Shown here one piece after another: positions 17,320 to 26,732 of a DNA stretch of 64,000 nucleotides; positions within the stretch are counted from its first letter, which is position 1, and each line of letters starts with the position of its first letter. The position numbers and the translations under genes were made by a program. This DNA comes from DASUCS01 sp041166385 (GTDB taxonomy: Bacteria; Actinomycetota; Acidimicrobiia; Acidimicrobiales; JACDCH01). The stretch is from the NCBI GenBank assembly GCA_041166385.1, contig JBEEFW010000022.1:1-64000 (forward strand), written 5' to 3'. Under the pieces are notes generated by a model. That model saw nothing but the letters and a program-made list of their open reading frames with translations. It did no database searches and was not told the DNA's origin.

Positions 17320-18976
17320 CCCTGTCGTCGTCACCTTTCTCGGCGGGCTCGGCGAGATCGGACGCAACTGCGCGTGCATCGAGGTCGACGGCCGCATCAT
17401 GCTGCTCGACGTCGGGCTGATGTTCCCCGATATCGACATGCTGGGCATCGACCTCGTCCTGCCCGACTTCACGTACCTGCGCGAGAACGCCCGGCGCATC
17501 GATGGGTGCATCGCAACCCACGGTCACGAGGATCACGTCGGCGGTCTGTCGTTCCTGCTGCGCGATCTGAGCTTCCCGATCTACGGATCGGCGCTCACGC
17601 TGGGGCTCGCCCGTCATCGCATCGAAGAGGCGGGGTTGCTCGATCGCACCGAGTTGATCCCGGTGCGCGACGGCGAGCGCCGGACGATCGGCGCCTTTGA
17701 TGTCGAGTTCATCCCGGTCACGCACTCGGTGCCGCACGGCTTCGCCACGGCGTTCCACACCCCGCAGGGCACGATCCTGCACACCGGCGACTTCAAGCTC
17801 GACCTCACACCGGTCGACGGCCGGCTCACCGATCTGGCCCGTATCGGCGCGATCGCCAAGGACACCGGCATTCGCCTCCTCCTGTCCGACTCGACGAATG
17901 CCGACGAGCCCGGTCACGCGCGGAGCGAGCGCGCGGTCGGCAAGGTGCTCTACGACCTGTTCCACGCCCACGAGGGGCGGCGGATCGTGATCGCCTGTTT
18001 CGCAAGCCACATCCACCGTGTGCAGCAGATCATCGATGCCGCGATTGCATTCGACCGCACGGTCGCCACGCTCGGGATGTCGATGAAGAAGAACGTACGG
18101 CTCGCGCGCGACATGGGGTTGCTGCAAGTGCCGGACAATCGGCTCGTCGACATCGAAGACGTTGCCGATCTCGATCCGTCACGCGTCTGCGTGATCTCGA
18201 CCGGTTCGCAGGGCGAGCCCATGTCGGCGTTGTCGCTGATGGCGTCGAGCGACAACCGTTGGATCAAGGTCGGCCCGGAAGACACCGTGATCCTCAGCTC
18301 GCATCCGATCCCTGGTAACGAGGCCAACGTCTCCAAGGTGATCGACGGCATGACGCGGCTGGGTGCGCAGGTCGTGCATTCCGGCGTCGACGACGTGCAC
18401 GCCACCGGCCACGCGAAGCAGGAGGAGCTGAAGACGCTCCTCTCGATCGCGCAGCCCGAGTGGTTCACGCCGGTGCACGGCGAGTACCGCCACCTCACCA
18501 GCCACGCGCGACTGGCGCGGATCATGGGCGTCCCCGACGAGCGCGTGCTCGTGTGCGAGGACGGCGATCAGCTCCTGCTGACCGACAACGGCGTGACCCG
18601 GGGACAGAAGGTGCCCGCGGGCTTTCTCTATGTCGACGGGATCGTCGGCGACGTCGGGCAGGGCGTCCTGCGCGACCGACGCGTCCTCGCTGAGGAGGGT
18701 GTCGTCGTGGTCGTCGTGACGGTCGACGCACAGTCGGGCGCGATCATCACCGGCCCGGAGATCATCACGCGCGGCTGGGTGTACGCGCCCGAGGCGGAGG
18801 ACCTGCTCGACGAGTGCGCCGACGAGGTCCGCAAGGCCGTGCAGGCCGCGTTCCAGGCCGAGGCGTCCGTCGACATCGAGACGCTGCAACGGCACGTCCG
18901 GCGAGCGGCCGGCCGTTTCGTCAGCGACCGCACCCGCCGCCGCCCGATGATCGTCCCCGTCGTCATGGAGGCGTAG
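17312..18976 (+). CDS. rnj: Ribonuclease J
   Basis: A 554-residue metallo-beta-lactamase/beta-CASP ribonuclease with endonuclease and 5'-3' exonuclease activity in RNA processing and decay. The N-terminus is the typical FLGGLGEIGRNC. The zinc motif HGHEDH is at residues 70-75, HTGDFK and SDSTN follow, and the late His motif is in TPVHGEYRH. A C-terminal domain of about 100 residues is present. It overlaps dapA by 8 bp. Together with pnp at the window edge, the region carries two main RNA-decay enzymes. Confidence 0.96.
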   Translation: MPDPVVVTFLGGLGEIGRNCACIEVDGRIMLLDVGLMFPDIDMLGIDLVLPDFTYLRENARRIDGCIATHGHEDHVGGLSFLLRDLSFPIYGSALTLGLARHRIEEAGLLDRTELIPVRDGERRTIGAFDVEFIPVTHSVPHGFATAFHTPQGTILHTGDFKLDLTPVDGRLTDLARIGAIAKDTGIRLLLSDSTNADEPGHARSERAVGKVLYDLFHAHEGRRIVIACFASHIHRVQQIIDAAIAFDRTVATLGMSMKKNVRLARDMGLLQVPDNRLVDIEDVADLDPSRVCVISTGSQGEPMSALSLMASSDNRWIKVGPEDTVILSSHPIPGNEANVSKVIDGMTRLGAQVVHSGVDDVHATGHAKQEELKTLLSIAQPEWFTPVHGEYRHLTSHARLARIMGVPDERVLVCEDGDQLLLTDNGVTRGQKVPAGFLYVDGIVGDVGQGVLRDRRVLAEEGVVVVVVTVDAQSGAIITGPEIITRGWVYAPEAEDLLDECADEVRKAVQAAFQAEASVDIETLQRHVRRAAGRFVSDRTRRRPMIVPVVMEA

Positions 18977-19080
18977 CCCGCACGTTCTTGCGCTGCTGAG
19001 CCCCTCATGCGGTGGTCAGGCGACGCAATTTCGGGAGTCCCTTGTTGCTGGTGGGGCTGCTGGTAGCGTCTGTTCCTACT

Positions 19081-21402
19081 GTGGCCACCCAACAGGGGCG
19101 GAGGCCAACCAAGTCGCACCGCGCCGCGCCCAAGAATCGGTCGCGTGCGCCCAAGCACCGGCAGGCCGCGGCGCCGAAGGCCAGCCCGCTCGCCGCCCTC
19201 GAAGCCCATCGCACCGACGTGTGGGGCCTCACGCTCATCGGGATCGGCCTGGTGTCGGCGCTGGCCGTCTACGCCGACCTCGCCGGTCCGCTCGGTCGGG
19301 GGCTCGACCTCGGGGTGGGTGCCGCGGTCGGCATGGTCCGGCTGATCCTGCCTGTCGGGCTGATCGGCGCGGGCGTCGCGCTCGTGCGCGATCGCGAGGA
19401 CGACGAGGAAGGCCTGTCCGTCGGCCATCCCGCCCGCCTGGCTGTCGGATCGTTGCTGCTACTGATCGCCATCACCGGGTTGTTGCATCTCGGCCGCGGC
19501 ACCCCGGCGCTCGAGGACGGTCTTCGCCCGCTCGGTCGCGCCGGCGGTGTGGTCGGCTTCGCCGTCGGGGAGCCGCTTCACCTGCTCGCCGCGAGTTGGG
19601 CGTCGTCATTGGTGCTCATCACGATCGGCCTCGTCGGGCTCATCGTGCTGACCAAGACCTCCGTCCGAGTCGCCGCCGACCGGACGGCGGCGGGAGTCCG
19701 GCCCCTCACCCGCAGGTTCGCGGGGCTGTTCGAGCTGAGCTCCAACCAGCAGGACACGCCGAAGATCGCCGGGCTCTACGACCAAGACGCGGACGACGAC
19801 GTCGATCTGCGCGAGGAACCCGCGCCGCCGATCCCGAAGCGCCCACCGCGGCCGAAGGTGTCCGTCCCGACGCCGTTCGACGAGGACGCGGGACCGACCG
19901 AACAGCTCGCCATCGATCTCGGCCCGGGTGCGAAGGCATCGCCATGGAAGCTGCCATCGCTCTCGCTGCTCGAGCGCGCGGAGACGCACGAGATCGACAA
20001 GCGCGCCGTCGAAGAACGCGGTCGCGTCCTGGAGGCGGCGCTGGCACAGCATGGCGTGGAGACGCGCTTGGTCGGGATGGTCGTCGGACCATCGGTCACG
20101 CGCTACGAGCTCGAGCTCGCGCCCGGCGTGAAGGTGGCTCGCGTCACGAGCCTGCACAAGGACATCGCGTACGCGATGGCCTCACCCGACGTCCGCATCC
20201 TTGCGCCGATCCCCGGACGCCAGGCCATCGGTGTCGAGGTGCCGAACTCGGAGCGCCAGATCGTGTTTCTCGGCGACATCCTCTCTTCGCCCGAGGCGAA
20301 GCGAGCACTGCACCCGCTCGAGGTCGCGGTGGGTCGCGACATCAACGGCAAGGCCGTGATGATGAACCTCGCCACGATGCCGCACCTGCTCATCGCAGGC
20401 GCGACCGGCGCAGGGAAGTCGAGCTGTCTCAACTCGATCATCACGTCGATGTTGATGCGATCGACGCCCGATCAGTTGCGCATGATCCTCGTCGACCCCA
20501 AGCGCGTCGAGATGGGGCAGTACGACAGGCTGCCGCACCTGCTCACGCAGGTCGTCACCAATCCCAAGAAGGCCGCCAACGCGCTGTCGTGGGCGGTGCG
20601 GGAGATGGAGCGCCGGTACGACCTGCTGGCCGAAGTCGGCTACCGCGACATCACCGGCTACAACGCGGCGTTCGATCGCGGTGAGCTCGTTCCCGAGCCA
20701 GGGAGTGAGCGTGAGTTGCCGCGGCTTCCGTTCATCCTGGTCGTGATCGACGAGCTGTCCGACCTCATGATGGTCGCGGCCCGCGACGTCGAAGACTCGA
20801 TCTGTCGCATCGCGCAGATGGCCCGCGCCGTTGGCATCCACCTCGTGATCGCGACGCAGCGTCCCTCGGTCAACGTGATCACTGGTGTGATCAAGGCGAA
20901 CATTCCCGCTCGTCTCGCGTTCGCAGTGTCGTCAGTCACCGACAGCCGTGTGATCCTCGACCAGGCCGGCGCCGAACGGCTCATCGGCAAAGGCGACATG
21001 TTGCTGCTCGGGCCCGCGTCGGGCGCGCCCAACCGCATCCAGGGCTCGTGGGTCGGTGAGGAAGAGGTGCGCAAGATCGTCGGCCAGTGGCGACGGCAGG
21101 CGCCCGACGTCCGGTACGACGCCCAGGTGCAGGGCACGGACGATGCCGCCAGCTCGAGCGGAGGCGGCGCCGGTTCCGGCGACGACGACGATGACGATCT
21201 CTTGGTGCAGGCGATGGAGCTCGTCGTGCGGTCACAGCTCGGCTCCACGTCGATGCTGCAGCGCAAGCTGCGCGTCGGGTTCAGTCGTGCCGGCCGACTC
21301 ATGGACCTCCTCGAACAACGCGGCATCGTCGGCCCGTCCACGGGCTCGAAGGCCCGCGACGTCCTCATGACTCCCGAGGAGCTCGACCAGATCCCGACCT
21401 GA
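19081..21402 (+). CDS. ftsK: FtsK/SpoIIIE DNA translocase
   Basis: A 773-residue septum-linked DNA pump that clears and resolves chromosome termini. A basic N-terminal leader of about 45 residues is followed by four or so membrane helices (about residues 45-190), an acidic/proline linker, the RecA-like motor with Walker A GATGAGKSS at 440-448 and Walker B LVVIDELSDLMM, and a C-terminal gamma winged helix for KOPS reading (about 705-773). The start is uncertain. GTG at 19081 gives the usual basic leader; an in-frame GTG at 19012 would add a hydrophobic segment that I consider non-coding. A TAGCGT box lies at 19064-19069. Confidence 0.93.
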   Translation: MATQQGRRPTKSHRAAPKNRSRAPKHRQAAAPKASPLAALEAHRTDVWGLTLIGIGLVSALAVYADLAGPLGRGLDLGVGAAVGMVRLILPVGLIGAGVALVRDREDDEEGLSVGHPARLAVGSLLLLIAITGLLHLGRGTPALEDGLRPLGRAGGVVGFAVGEPLHLLAASWASSLVLITIGLVGLIVLTKTSVRVAADRTAAGVRPLTRRFAGLFELSSNQQDTPKIAGLYDQDADDDVDLREEPAPPIPKRPPRPKVSVPTPFDEDAGPTEQLAIDLGPGAKASPWKLPSLSLLERAETHEIDKRAVEERGRVLEAALAQHGVETRLVGMVVGPSVTRYELELAPGVKVARVTSLHKDIAYAMASPDVRILAPIPGRQAIGVEVPNSERQIVFLGDILSSPEAKRALHPLEVAVGRDINGKAVMMNLATMPHLLIAGATGAGKSSCLNSIITSMLMRSTPDQLRMILVDPKRVEMGQYDRLPHLLTQVVTNPKKAANALSWAVREMERRYDLLAEVGYRDITGYNAAFDRGELVPEPGSERELPRLPFILVVIDELSDLMMVAARDVEDSICRIAQMARAVGIHLVIATQRPSVNVITGVIKANIPARLAFAVSSVTDSRVILDQAGAERLIGKGDMLLLGPASGAPNRIQGSWVGEEEVRKIVGQWRRQAPDVRYDAQVQGTDDAASSSGGGAGSGDDDDDDLLVQAMELVVRSQLGSTSMLQRKLRVGFSRAGRLMDLLEQRGIVGPSTGSKARDVLMTPEELDQIPT

Positions 21403-21421
21403 CCTGATAAGCAACTCGGCC

Positions 21422-22351
21422 ATGGCCGAGTTGAGAGCGATCGTCAGCGGGTTGGAGTTTCCGGAAGGTCCGATCGCGATGGACGACGGCAGCGTCGTGC
21501 TCGTCGAGATCAAGCGGGGCACGTTGAGTCGGGTCGACGTCCAGAAGGGGACGGTCGACGTCATCGCCGAGTGCGGCGGGGGGCCGAACGGTGCGGCCGT
21601 CGGGCCCGATGGCGCGATCTACGTCTGCAACAACGGCGGCTGCTTCGAGTTCGTGGAGGTCATGGGCATGACATTCCCGGGCCCACCGCCGGCGTCGTAT
21701 CCGGGACACGGCTCGATCCAGCGCGTCGAGCTCGGTACCGGTGAGGTCACGACGCTCTACGAGGAGTGCGACGGCCATCCGTTGCGCGCGCCGAACGACA
21801 TCGTGTTCGACAGTGCAGGCGGCTTCTGGTTCACCGATCACGGTGTGCGGCACGAGCGCACGAGCGACCGCACCGGCATCTACTACGCACAGCCCGACGG
21901 CTCGTCGATCACCGAAGTGATCTTCCCGGTCGACGGACCGAACGGCATCGGCCTCTCGCCGTCCGGTGACCGGCTGTACGTCGCGGAGACGCACTCGGGC
22001 CGCGCGTGGGCGTGGAACGTGCCGTCGCCAGGCACCGTCGAAGGTGCCAACCCACTCGGCCCGAACGGCGCGGAGCTGCTCGCCGGTCTTCCTGGCTTCC
22101 AACTGTTCGATTCGCTCGGCGTCGACGGCGACGGCTGGGTCAACATCGCCACACTCGTGAACGGCGGCATCACCTCGATCTCGCCGGATGGGGGCACCGT
22201 CGAGCATCTCCCGACCGACGATCCGATCACCACGAACATCTGCTTCGGAGGCGAGGGTCTGCGCACCGCGTACATCACGTGCTCGGCCTTCGGTCGTCTC
22301 GTCGCCACGGAGTGGCCGCGCCCTGGCCTGCAGTTGGCCTTTCACGCGTGA
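21422..22351 (+). CDS. SMP-30/gluconolactonase-like beta-propeller protein
   Basis: A 309-residue six-bladed propeller of the SMP-30/gluconolactonase/LRE type. Recognisable points are the N-terminal GLEFPEGP motif (metal-ligand Glu), RAPNDIVFDSAGGFWFTD in the middle, and DGPNGIGLSPSGDRLYVAET further on. Members hydrolyse sugar lactones or related esters. No signal peptide is visible, so it should be cytoplasmic. The ATG follows a TAAGCA box by 8 nt. It overlaps the GH172 gene by 4 bp (GTGA), suggesting a joint sugar-related role. Confidence 0.88.
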   Translation: MAELRAIVSGLEFPEGPIAMDDGSVVLVEIKRGTLSRVDVQKGTVDVIAECGGGPNGAAVGPDGAIYVCNNGGCFEFVEVMGMTFPGPPPASYPGHGSIQRVELGTGEVTTLYEECDGHPLRAPNDIVFDSAGGFWFTDHGVRHERTSDRTGIYYAQPDGSSITEVIFPVDGPNGIGLSPSGDRLYVAETHSGRAWAWNVPSPGTVEGANPLGPNGAELLAGLPGFQLFDSLGVDGDGWVNIATLVNGGITSISPDGGTVEHLPTDDPITTNICFGGEGLRTAYITCSAFGRLVATEWPRPGLQLAFHA

Positions 22352-23511
22352 TTGCGTTCGACCCTGCGGACCTGTTGCTGGGTCACGAGAGTCGTGCCGT
22401 CACGTTCGAGAACCCGACAGGGGAGCGCGCCGCCGGCGGCACCGCCCGTGAAGGCCGGAAAGGCGCGCCGAATCGCATCCTGGGGCCGGGTGAGCGCGTC
22501 GTGCTCGCGGATCTGGTCGGACCGGGTCGCGTCACCCACCTCTGGCTGACGGTCGGCGCGCTCCGTTCTCTCGGTGCGCCGCCGCCCGCGTTCTTGCGCG
22601 CGCAAGTGCTCGAGGTGTTCTACGACGACATGGCCGAGCCCTCGGTGAGCGTGCCGGCGCTCGACTTCTTCGGTGTCGTCCACGGCGTGCCGGCGTCGTA
22701 TGCGTCGAGCTTGACTGCGGCGAACGAAGGGCTCGGTCTCGAGAGTCGGATCCCGATGCCGTTCGACGGGCGGATGCGCATCGAATACGTCAACGCGTCC
22801 GACGAGCTCGCGTTGCTGTACTACCAGGCAGACGTGTTGCTCGGGCCGCGTGCCGGCGAGGGTGGGCGCTTGCACGCGATGTTCCACCGCGAGAACCCGA
22901 CGACGCTCGGGCGCGATCTCGTCATCCTCGACGGTCTGCGCGGTCCGGGTCGGTACCTCGGGATGACCGGCGGGGTTCGTCCGTTCGACCACTGGTGGTG
23001 GGGCGAGGGGGAGGTGAAGGTCTTCCTCGACGGCGAGTCGCAGCCGACGATCTGCGGGACGGGCACGGAGGACTACCTCGGCTCGGCGTGGAGCATGGGT
23101 GTCTTCGTCGCTCCTGAGTCGGGTGCGCCGCTGGTCGTGGGTCCCAGCGGCAAGGAGGCCGGTGGGTGGTCGCTGGTGTCGTACTACCGCTGGCACGTGA
23201 GCGACCCGATCGTGTTCCGCGACTCCGTGAAGGTGACGCTTCAACAGATCGGCTCGGCGATGTTCCGCGACGGCGACGACCACGCGCTGGCCCGGTTCAA
23301 GGCGGAGGCGACGCCCGCTGGCGACGGATGGATCGAAGGTGTCCTCGGCGGCGGCGTGAAGGCGTTCACGCTGTACGAGCGCAGCGACGACTGGTGTGCC
23401 ACCGGGTTCGCGTATTGCGCCGAGGCGCAGGCCGTCCCGAGGCTCGACGTCGAGGCCGCGACCGCGGACATCTCCGGCGTCCCGGCCGGGCACCTACCGA
23501 TTCGTCGCTAG
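22348..23511 (+). CDS. DUF2961 / GH172-type glycoside hydrolase
   Basis: A 387-residue protein of the DUF2961 family, now classed as glycoside hydrolase GH172. That family includes difructose-anhydride enzymes and D-arabinofuranosidases. The hallmark GTEDYLGSAW segment is at residues 239-248, with the candidate catalytic Glu241. The substrate-cleft motif FDHWWWGEGEVKVFLDGE precedes it. No signal peptide is present. Coupling to the SMP-30 gene suggests intracellular handling of a furanoside or its lactone; the precise sugar is unknown. The 3' end overlaps the convergent ligase gene by 18 bp. Confidence 0.87.
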   Translation: MIAFDPADLLLGHESRAVTFENPTGERAAGGTAREGRKGAPNRILGPGERVVLADLVGPGRVTHLWLTVGALRSLGAPPPAFLRAQVLEVFYDDMAEPSVSVPALDFFGVVHGVPASYASSLTAANEGLGLESRIPMPFDGRMRIEYVNASDELALLYYQADVLLGPRAGEGGRLHAMFHRENPTTLGRDLVILDGLRGPGRYLGMTGGVRPFDHWWWGEGEVKVFLDGESQPTICGTGTEDYLGSAWSMGVFVAPESGAPLVVGPSGKEAGGWSLVSYYRWHVSDPIVFRDSVKVTLQQIGSAMFRDGDDHALARFKAEATPAGDGWIEGVLGGGVKAFTLYERSDDWCATGFAYCAEAQAVPRLDVEAATADISGVPAGHLPIRR

Positions 23512-25119
23512 CTCGCCGCGTGCGTAGCGATCGCGGGCTTCGACGCGTTGCGCTTTGCCGCTCGCGGTCTTGGGCAGCGACTCTGGTGCAACGAAGATCA
23601 CCGTCCGGGGAACGATGCCCACGCGGTTGATGACGGCGGCCCGCACGCGCTGTTCGATCTCGGACAGCGCGTCGGTCGACGAGGTCTCGACGACTATCAC
23701 GATGTCCCCTTCGGCAGCTCCCACCGGCGTGAAAGCCACACACTCGCCGGGCGCCACGTCGGCGCCCTGGGCGGCCGCCCACTCGATGTCTTCTGGGTGG
23801 TACTTCCGCCCTTGCTGCACGATCACTTCCTTCACCCGGCCCGTGATGAACAGCTCGCCCTCGGCGATGAAGCCGACATCGCCCGTGCGCATCCACCCAT
23901 TTGCATCGAACACGTCCTCGCCGCCGAGACCGACGTAGCCGGTCATCAATGCGGCCCCGCGAAACTGCACTTCGCCGACGTGACGATCGGGGAGAGCGCC
24001 GCCCTCGCTGGCGATGCGGAGCTCCAACCGGTACGGCGCTCCGCACGACGCAACGCGCTTCACGGTTGCGCCCGCGCCCGGAGGCTGCGCGACACCGGTC
24101 GCGACCAGCACGTCGAGATCGACGTCTTCGATCCGCATTCCTTCGCCCGGCTCGGTGCGCGTGCCGCCGCCCTCCGACATCCCGTACATCGCGCCGATCA
24201 CACCTGGCCGTAGCCCGTGCCGTCCCCCGATGGCGTTGACCCGATCGACGACCGCGGGGTCGACCATCTCGTAGCAGAACGGGAACCACACAAGGCTCGA
24301 GAAGTCGATGCCGTTCGTCTCGCGCTCGATCGCCCGCACGGCGGCTGCCATCGCGGAGGACGCACCGATCGTCATCGTGACATCGTGCCGTCCGATGATG
24401 CGGAAGAACTCGCCGGGGTCGCGGACGAAGCGCTCGGGCGACAGCAGGTGTACTTCGAGCCCGGGAAACATCATCCCGTAGAAGCCGATGACGCCTCCGG
24501 CATGACCGAACGGTGAGTTGATCAGGCAGCGCACCTCCGGCGCGTTGAACGGATTCACCGACTGCAGGAAGTCCGCGTGCTTCATCCCGCCGTAGGTCCA
24601 CCCCACGCCCTTCGGCGCGGCCGTGGTGCCCGATGTCGGTTGGATGAACGAGTAATCGTCGTCGCGGCCTTCGACGAAATCCGACTCGCCGAGCGCGTCG
24701 TCCGCACTTCCGTGATCGTCCCAGCCAACCGCGACATCCGGCGGCAGGAGCGGAGCGAACCGCTCGTGGGCGGCGACGACGGAGCACCCGAGCGAGGCGG
24801 CTGTCGCGGTCAGCTGCGTGGACACGGCGCCGGGGTCGCGCACTCGCAGTGGAACCGGAATCGGCACGAGCGTTGCGCCGAGAAGCCACGTGCCGTAGGC
24901 CCAGCCGACGAAGTCCGGTGCGTTCGGTCCGAGCACTCCGACGCGTGTTCCGGGCCCGACGCCGAGTACCGCCAGGCGCCCGCCGCGGATGCGGGCGAGG
25001 TCGTACATCTCCGGCACCTCGAAGGGTCGGACTTCCCCCGAATGGAACACGACTCGGCCGCCACCGTTGGTGGCGGCCGCCCGCAAGCGCTCGACGACGG
25101 TCGCCGGCGCCGCGGTCAT
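23494..25119 (-). CDS. FAAL-like acyl-AMP ligase, paralogue 1 (last gene of six-gene operon)
   Basis: A 541-residue ANL-superfamily adenylating enzyme. The P-loop PTSGTTAAPKG is at residues 161-171, YGMSEGGG replaces the usual YGxTE, and the GWMRTGDVGF motif is followed by GELFITGRVKEV and a YHPEDIEW segment. The catalytic Lys is in LPKTASGKAQR near the C-terminus. The GELF-TGR-K and YHP-DIE signatures are typical of fatty acyl-AMP ligases, which hand acyl-AMP to an acyl carrier protein instead of CoA. A free-standing ACP lies two genes upstream. The ATG overlaps the stop of paralogue 2 by 4 bp. Substrate unknown. Confidence 0.88.
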   Translation of the reverse strand: MTAAPATVVERLRAAATNGGGRVVFHSGEVRPFEVPEMYDLARIRGGRLAVLGVGPGTRVGVLGPNAPDFVGWAYGTWLLGATLVPIPVPLRVRDPGAVSTQLTATAASLGCSVVAAHERFAPLLPPDVAVGWDDHGSADDALGESDFVEGRDDDYSFIQPTSGTTAAPKGVGWTYGGMKHADFLQSVNPFNAPEVRCLINSPFGHAGGVIGFYGMMFPGLEVHLLSPERFVRDPGEFFRIIGRHDVTMTIGASSAMAAAVRAIERETNGIDFSSLVWFPFCYEMVDPAVVDRVNAIGGRHGLRPGVIGAMYGMSEGGGTRTEPGEGMRIEDVDLDVLVATGVAQPPGAGATVKRVASCGAPYRLELRIASEGGALPDRHVGEVQFRGAALMTGYVGLGGEDVFDANGWMRTGDVGFIAEGELFITGRVKEVIVQQGRKYHPEDIEWAAAQGADVAPGECVAFTPVGAAEGDIVIVVETSSTDALSEIEQRVRAAVINRVGIVPRTVIFVAPESLPKTASGKAQRVEARDRYARGELATNR

Positions 25120-26732
25120 GTGAGGACCGCCAGGCCGCCTCGGGCATGAAGCTCGCGCGCTTCGAGGCGCTGTGCCTTCCCGCTCGACGTCCTCGGAAGC
25201 GACTCGGGCTCGACGAACACGACCGAGCGCAATGTGATGCCAACCGCATTGACGACTGACGCGCGGACTCGACGCTCCAGATCGTCGAGTCCAGTTCGCA
25301 GCGGCGTGCTGACGGCGACGACGATGTCACCGGCGTCGCCGTTGAGCGGCGTGAACGCAACGCAGTCCGCCGGTCCCACGTCGGCACCGAGTGCCGCCGC
25401 CCATTCGATGTCTTCGGGGTGGTACTTCTTGCCTTGCTGGATCAGCACTTCCTTGATGCGTCCGGTGATGAACAGCTCGCCCTCGGCCAGGTAGCCGACG
25501 TCGCCCGTGTGCATCCATCCCTCCGCGTCGAAGGCATCCTCCGCGCCCGGGCCGATGTAGCCCTGCAGCAACTCCGGCCCTTGGAACCGCACCTCGCCGA
25601 CGTGCCGGTCGGGCACGGGCCCCTCTGGACCGACGATGAGCACGTCCCATCTCGATGGCCGGCCGCACGAGGTGACGCGCTTCGTGGCTGCGCCTTGCCG
25701 TGGAGGTCGAGCGACTCCGTCCACGATGAGCGCGTCGAGGTCGACCTCGTCGATCCGCACCGGTTGGCCGCGGTCGGTCGCGGTGCCGCCGCCCTCGGAC
25801 AAGCCGTACTGCGCCGAGACCGTGCCGGGCTGCAGCCCAAGCTGTCCGCCGATGGACGCCAATCGATCGACCACCGCGGGATCGATCATCTCGGCCGAGA
25901 GGCCCAGCTTCGTCAAGCTGCGGAGATCGACGTCGACCGGGTCTCGTTCGATCGCGCGCAGTGCGGCCGCGATGCCCGAGGAAGTCCCGCCCATCGACGT
26001 GATGCGATGCCGGCTGACGATCCGGAACAGCTCGCCCGGATCGCGAGCGAACCTCTCGGGCGGGAGCACGTGGTACTCGAGCCACGGTTCCCACAGGGCG
26101 TAGAGAGCGGAGCTCCCCGCACCGTGCGTCAGCGGTGAATAGACCAGGTGCCGAACCTCGTCCTGATTGCTGGGGTTCAAATACGGACGAAGCCCACCGT
26201 TGGCCAACGCCTCGTAGGTGCGGGAGACGCCTTTGGGCGCGGCCGTGCTGCCGGACGTGGGCAGGATCATGAACAGCGTGTCGTCGCCGAGACGAACGAG
26301 CTCGCCCGACGGCATTGCATCCGCCGCGGTACCGATGTCGTCCCACGCGATCACGTGACCCTCGTCGATCATCGGGACGAAGCGGTCGTGTGCGGCGATG
26401 AGGGTGCACCCGAAGCCAGCTGCGAGCGCGTTGATCCGGCCGGCCAGCGCCGTGCGATCGCGGATGCGCAGCGGGATCGGAAGCGGCACGATCGTCGCAC
26501 CGACACACCACACCGCGTGCGCCCACGCGATCCATTCGGGCACGTTGGGGCCGACGACGCCAACACGCGTGGCCTTGCCGGCGCCCGCCTCGCGCAAACG
26601 AGACGCACGAATGGTGGCCATCTCGAATGCCTCGGCCGCCTCCAACCGACTCGGTCCCGCGCCGAGGTGGAACACGACGAGGCCGCCACCGTCGCGAGCG
26701 GCCGTCTCGAGCCGATCGACTGCAGTGATCAC
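25116..26732 (-). CDS. FAAL-like acyl-AMP ligase, paralogue 2
   Basis: A 538-residue paralogue of both flanking ligases. The P-loop reads PTSGSTAAPKG, the mid-domain motif YGLSEGGG, the hinge ELFITGRIKEVLIQQGKKYH, and the C-terminal Lys motif LPRTSSGKAQR. The start is GTG in a 4-bp GTGA overlap with paralogue 3. Its core motifs are intact, so it should be active, and the divergence between copies is concentrated in the acyl-pocket half. That suggests the copies activate different acids for one carrier. A CoA ligase activity is the main alternative. Confidence 0.88.
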   Translation of the reverse strand: MITAVDRLETAARDGGGLVVFHLGAGPSRLEAAEAFEMATIRASRLREAGAGKATRVGVVGPNVPEWIAWAHAVWCVGATIVPLPIPLRIRDRTALAGRINALAAGFGCTLIAAHDRFVPMIDEGHVIAWDDIGTAADAMPSGELVRLGDDTLFMILPTSGSTAAPKGVSRTYEALANGGLRPYLNPSNQDEVRHLVYSPLTHGAGSSALYALWEPWLEYHVLPPERFARDPGELFRIVSRHRITSMGGTSSGIAAALRAIERDPVDVDLRSLTKLGLSAEMIDPAVVDRLASIGGQLGLQPGTVSAQYGLSEGGGTATDRGQPVRIDEVDLDALIVDGVARPPRQGAATKRVTSCGRPSRWDVLIVGPEGPVPDRHVGEVRFQGPELLQGYIGPGAEDAFDAEGWMHTGDVGYLAEGELFITGRIKEVLIQQGKKYHPEDIEWAAALGADVGPADCVAFTPLNGDAGDIVVAVSTPLRTGLDDLERRVRASVVNAVGITLRSVVFVEPESLPRTSSGKAQRLEARELHARGGLAVLT

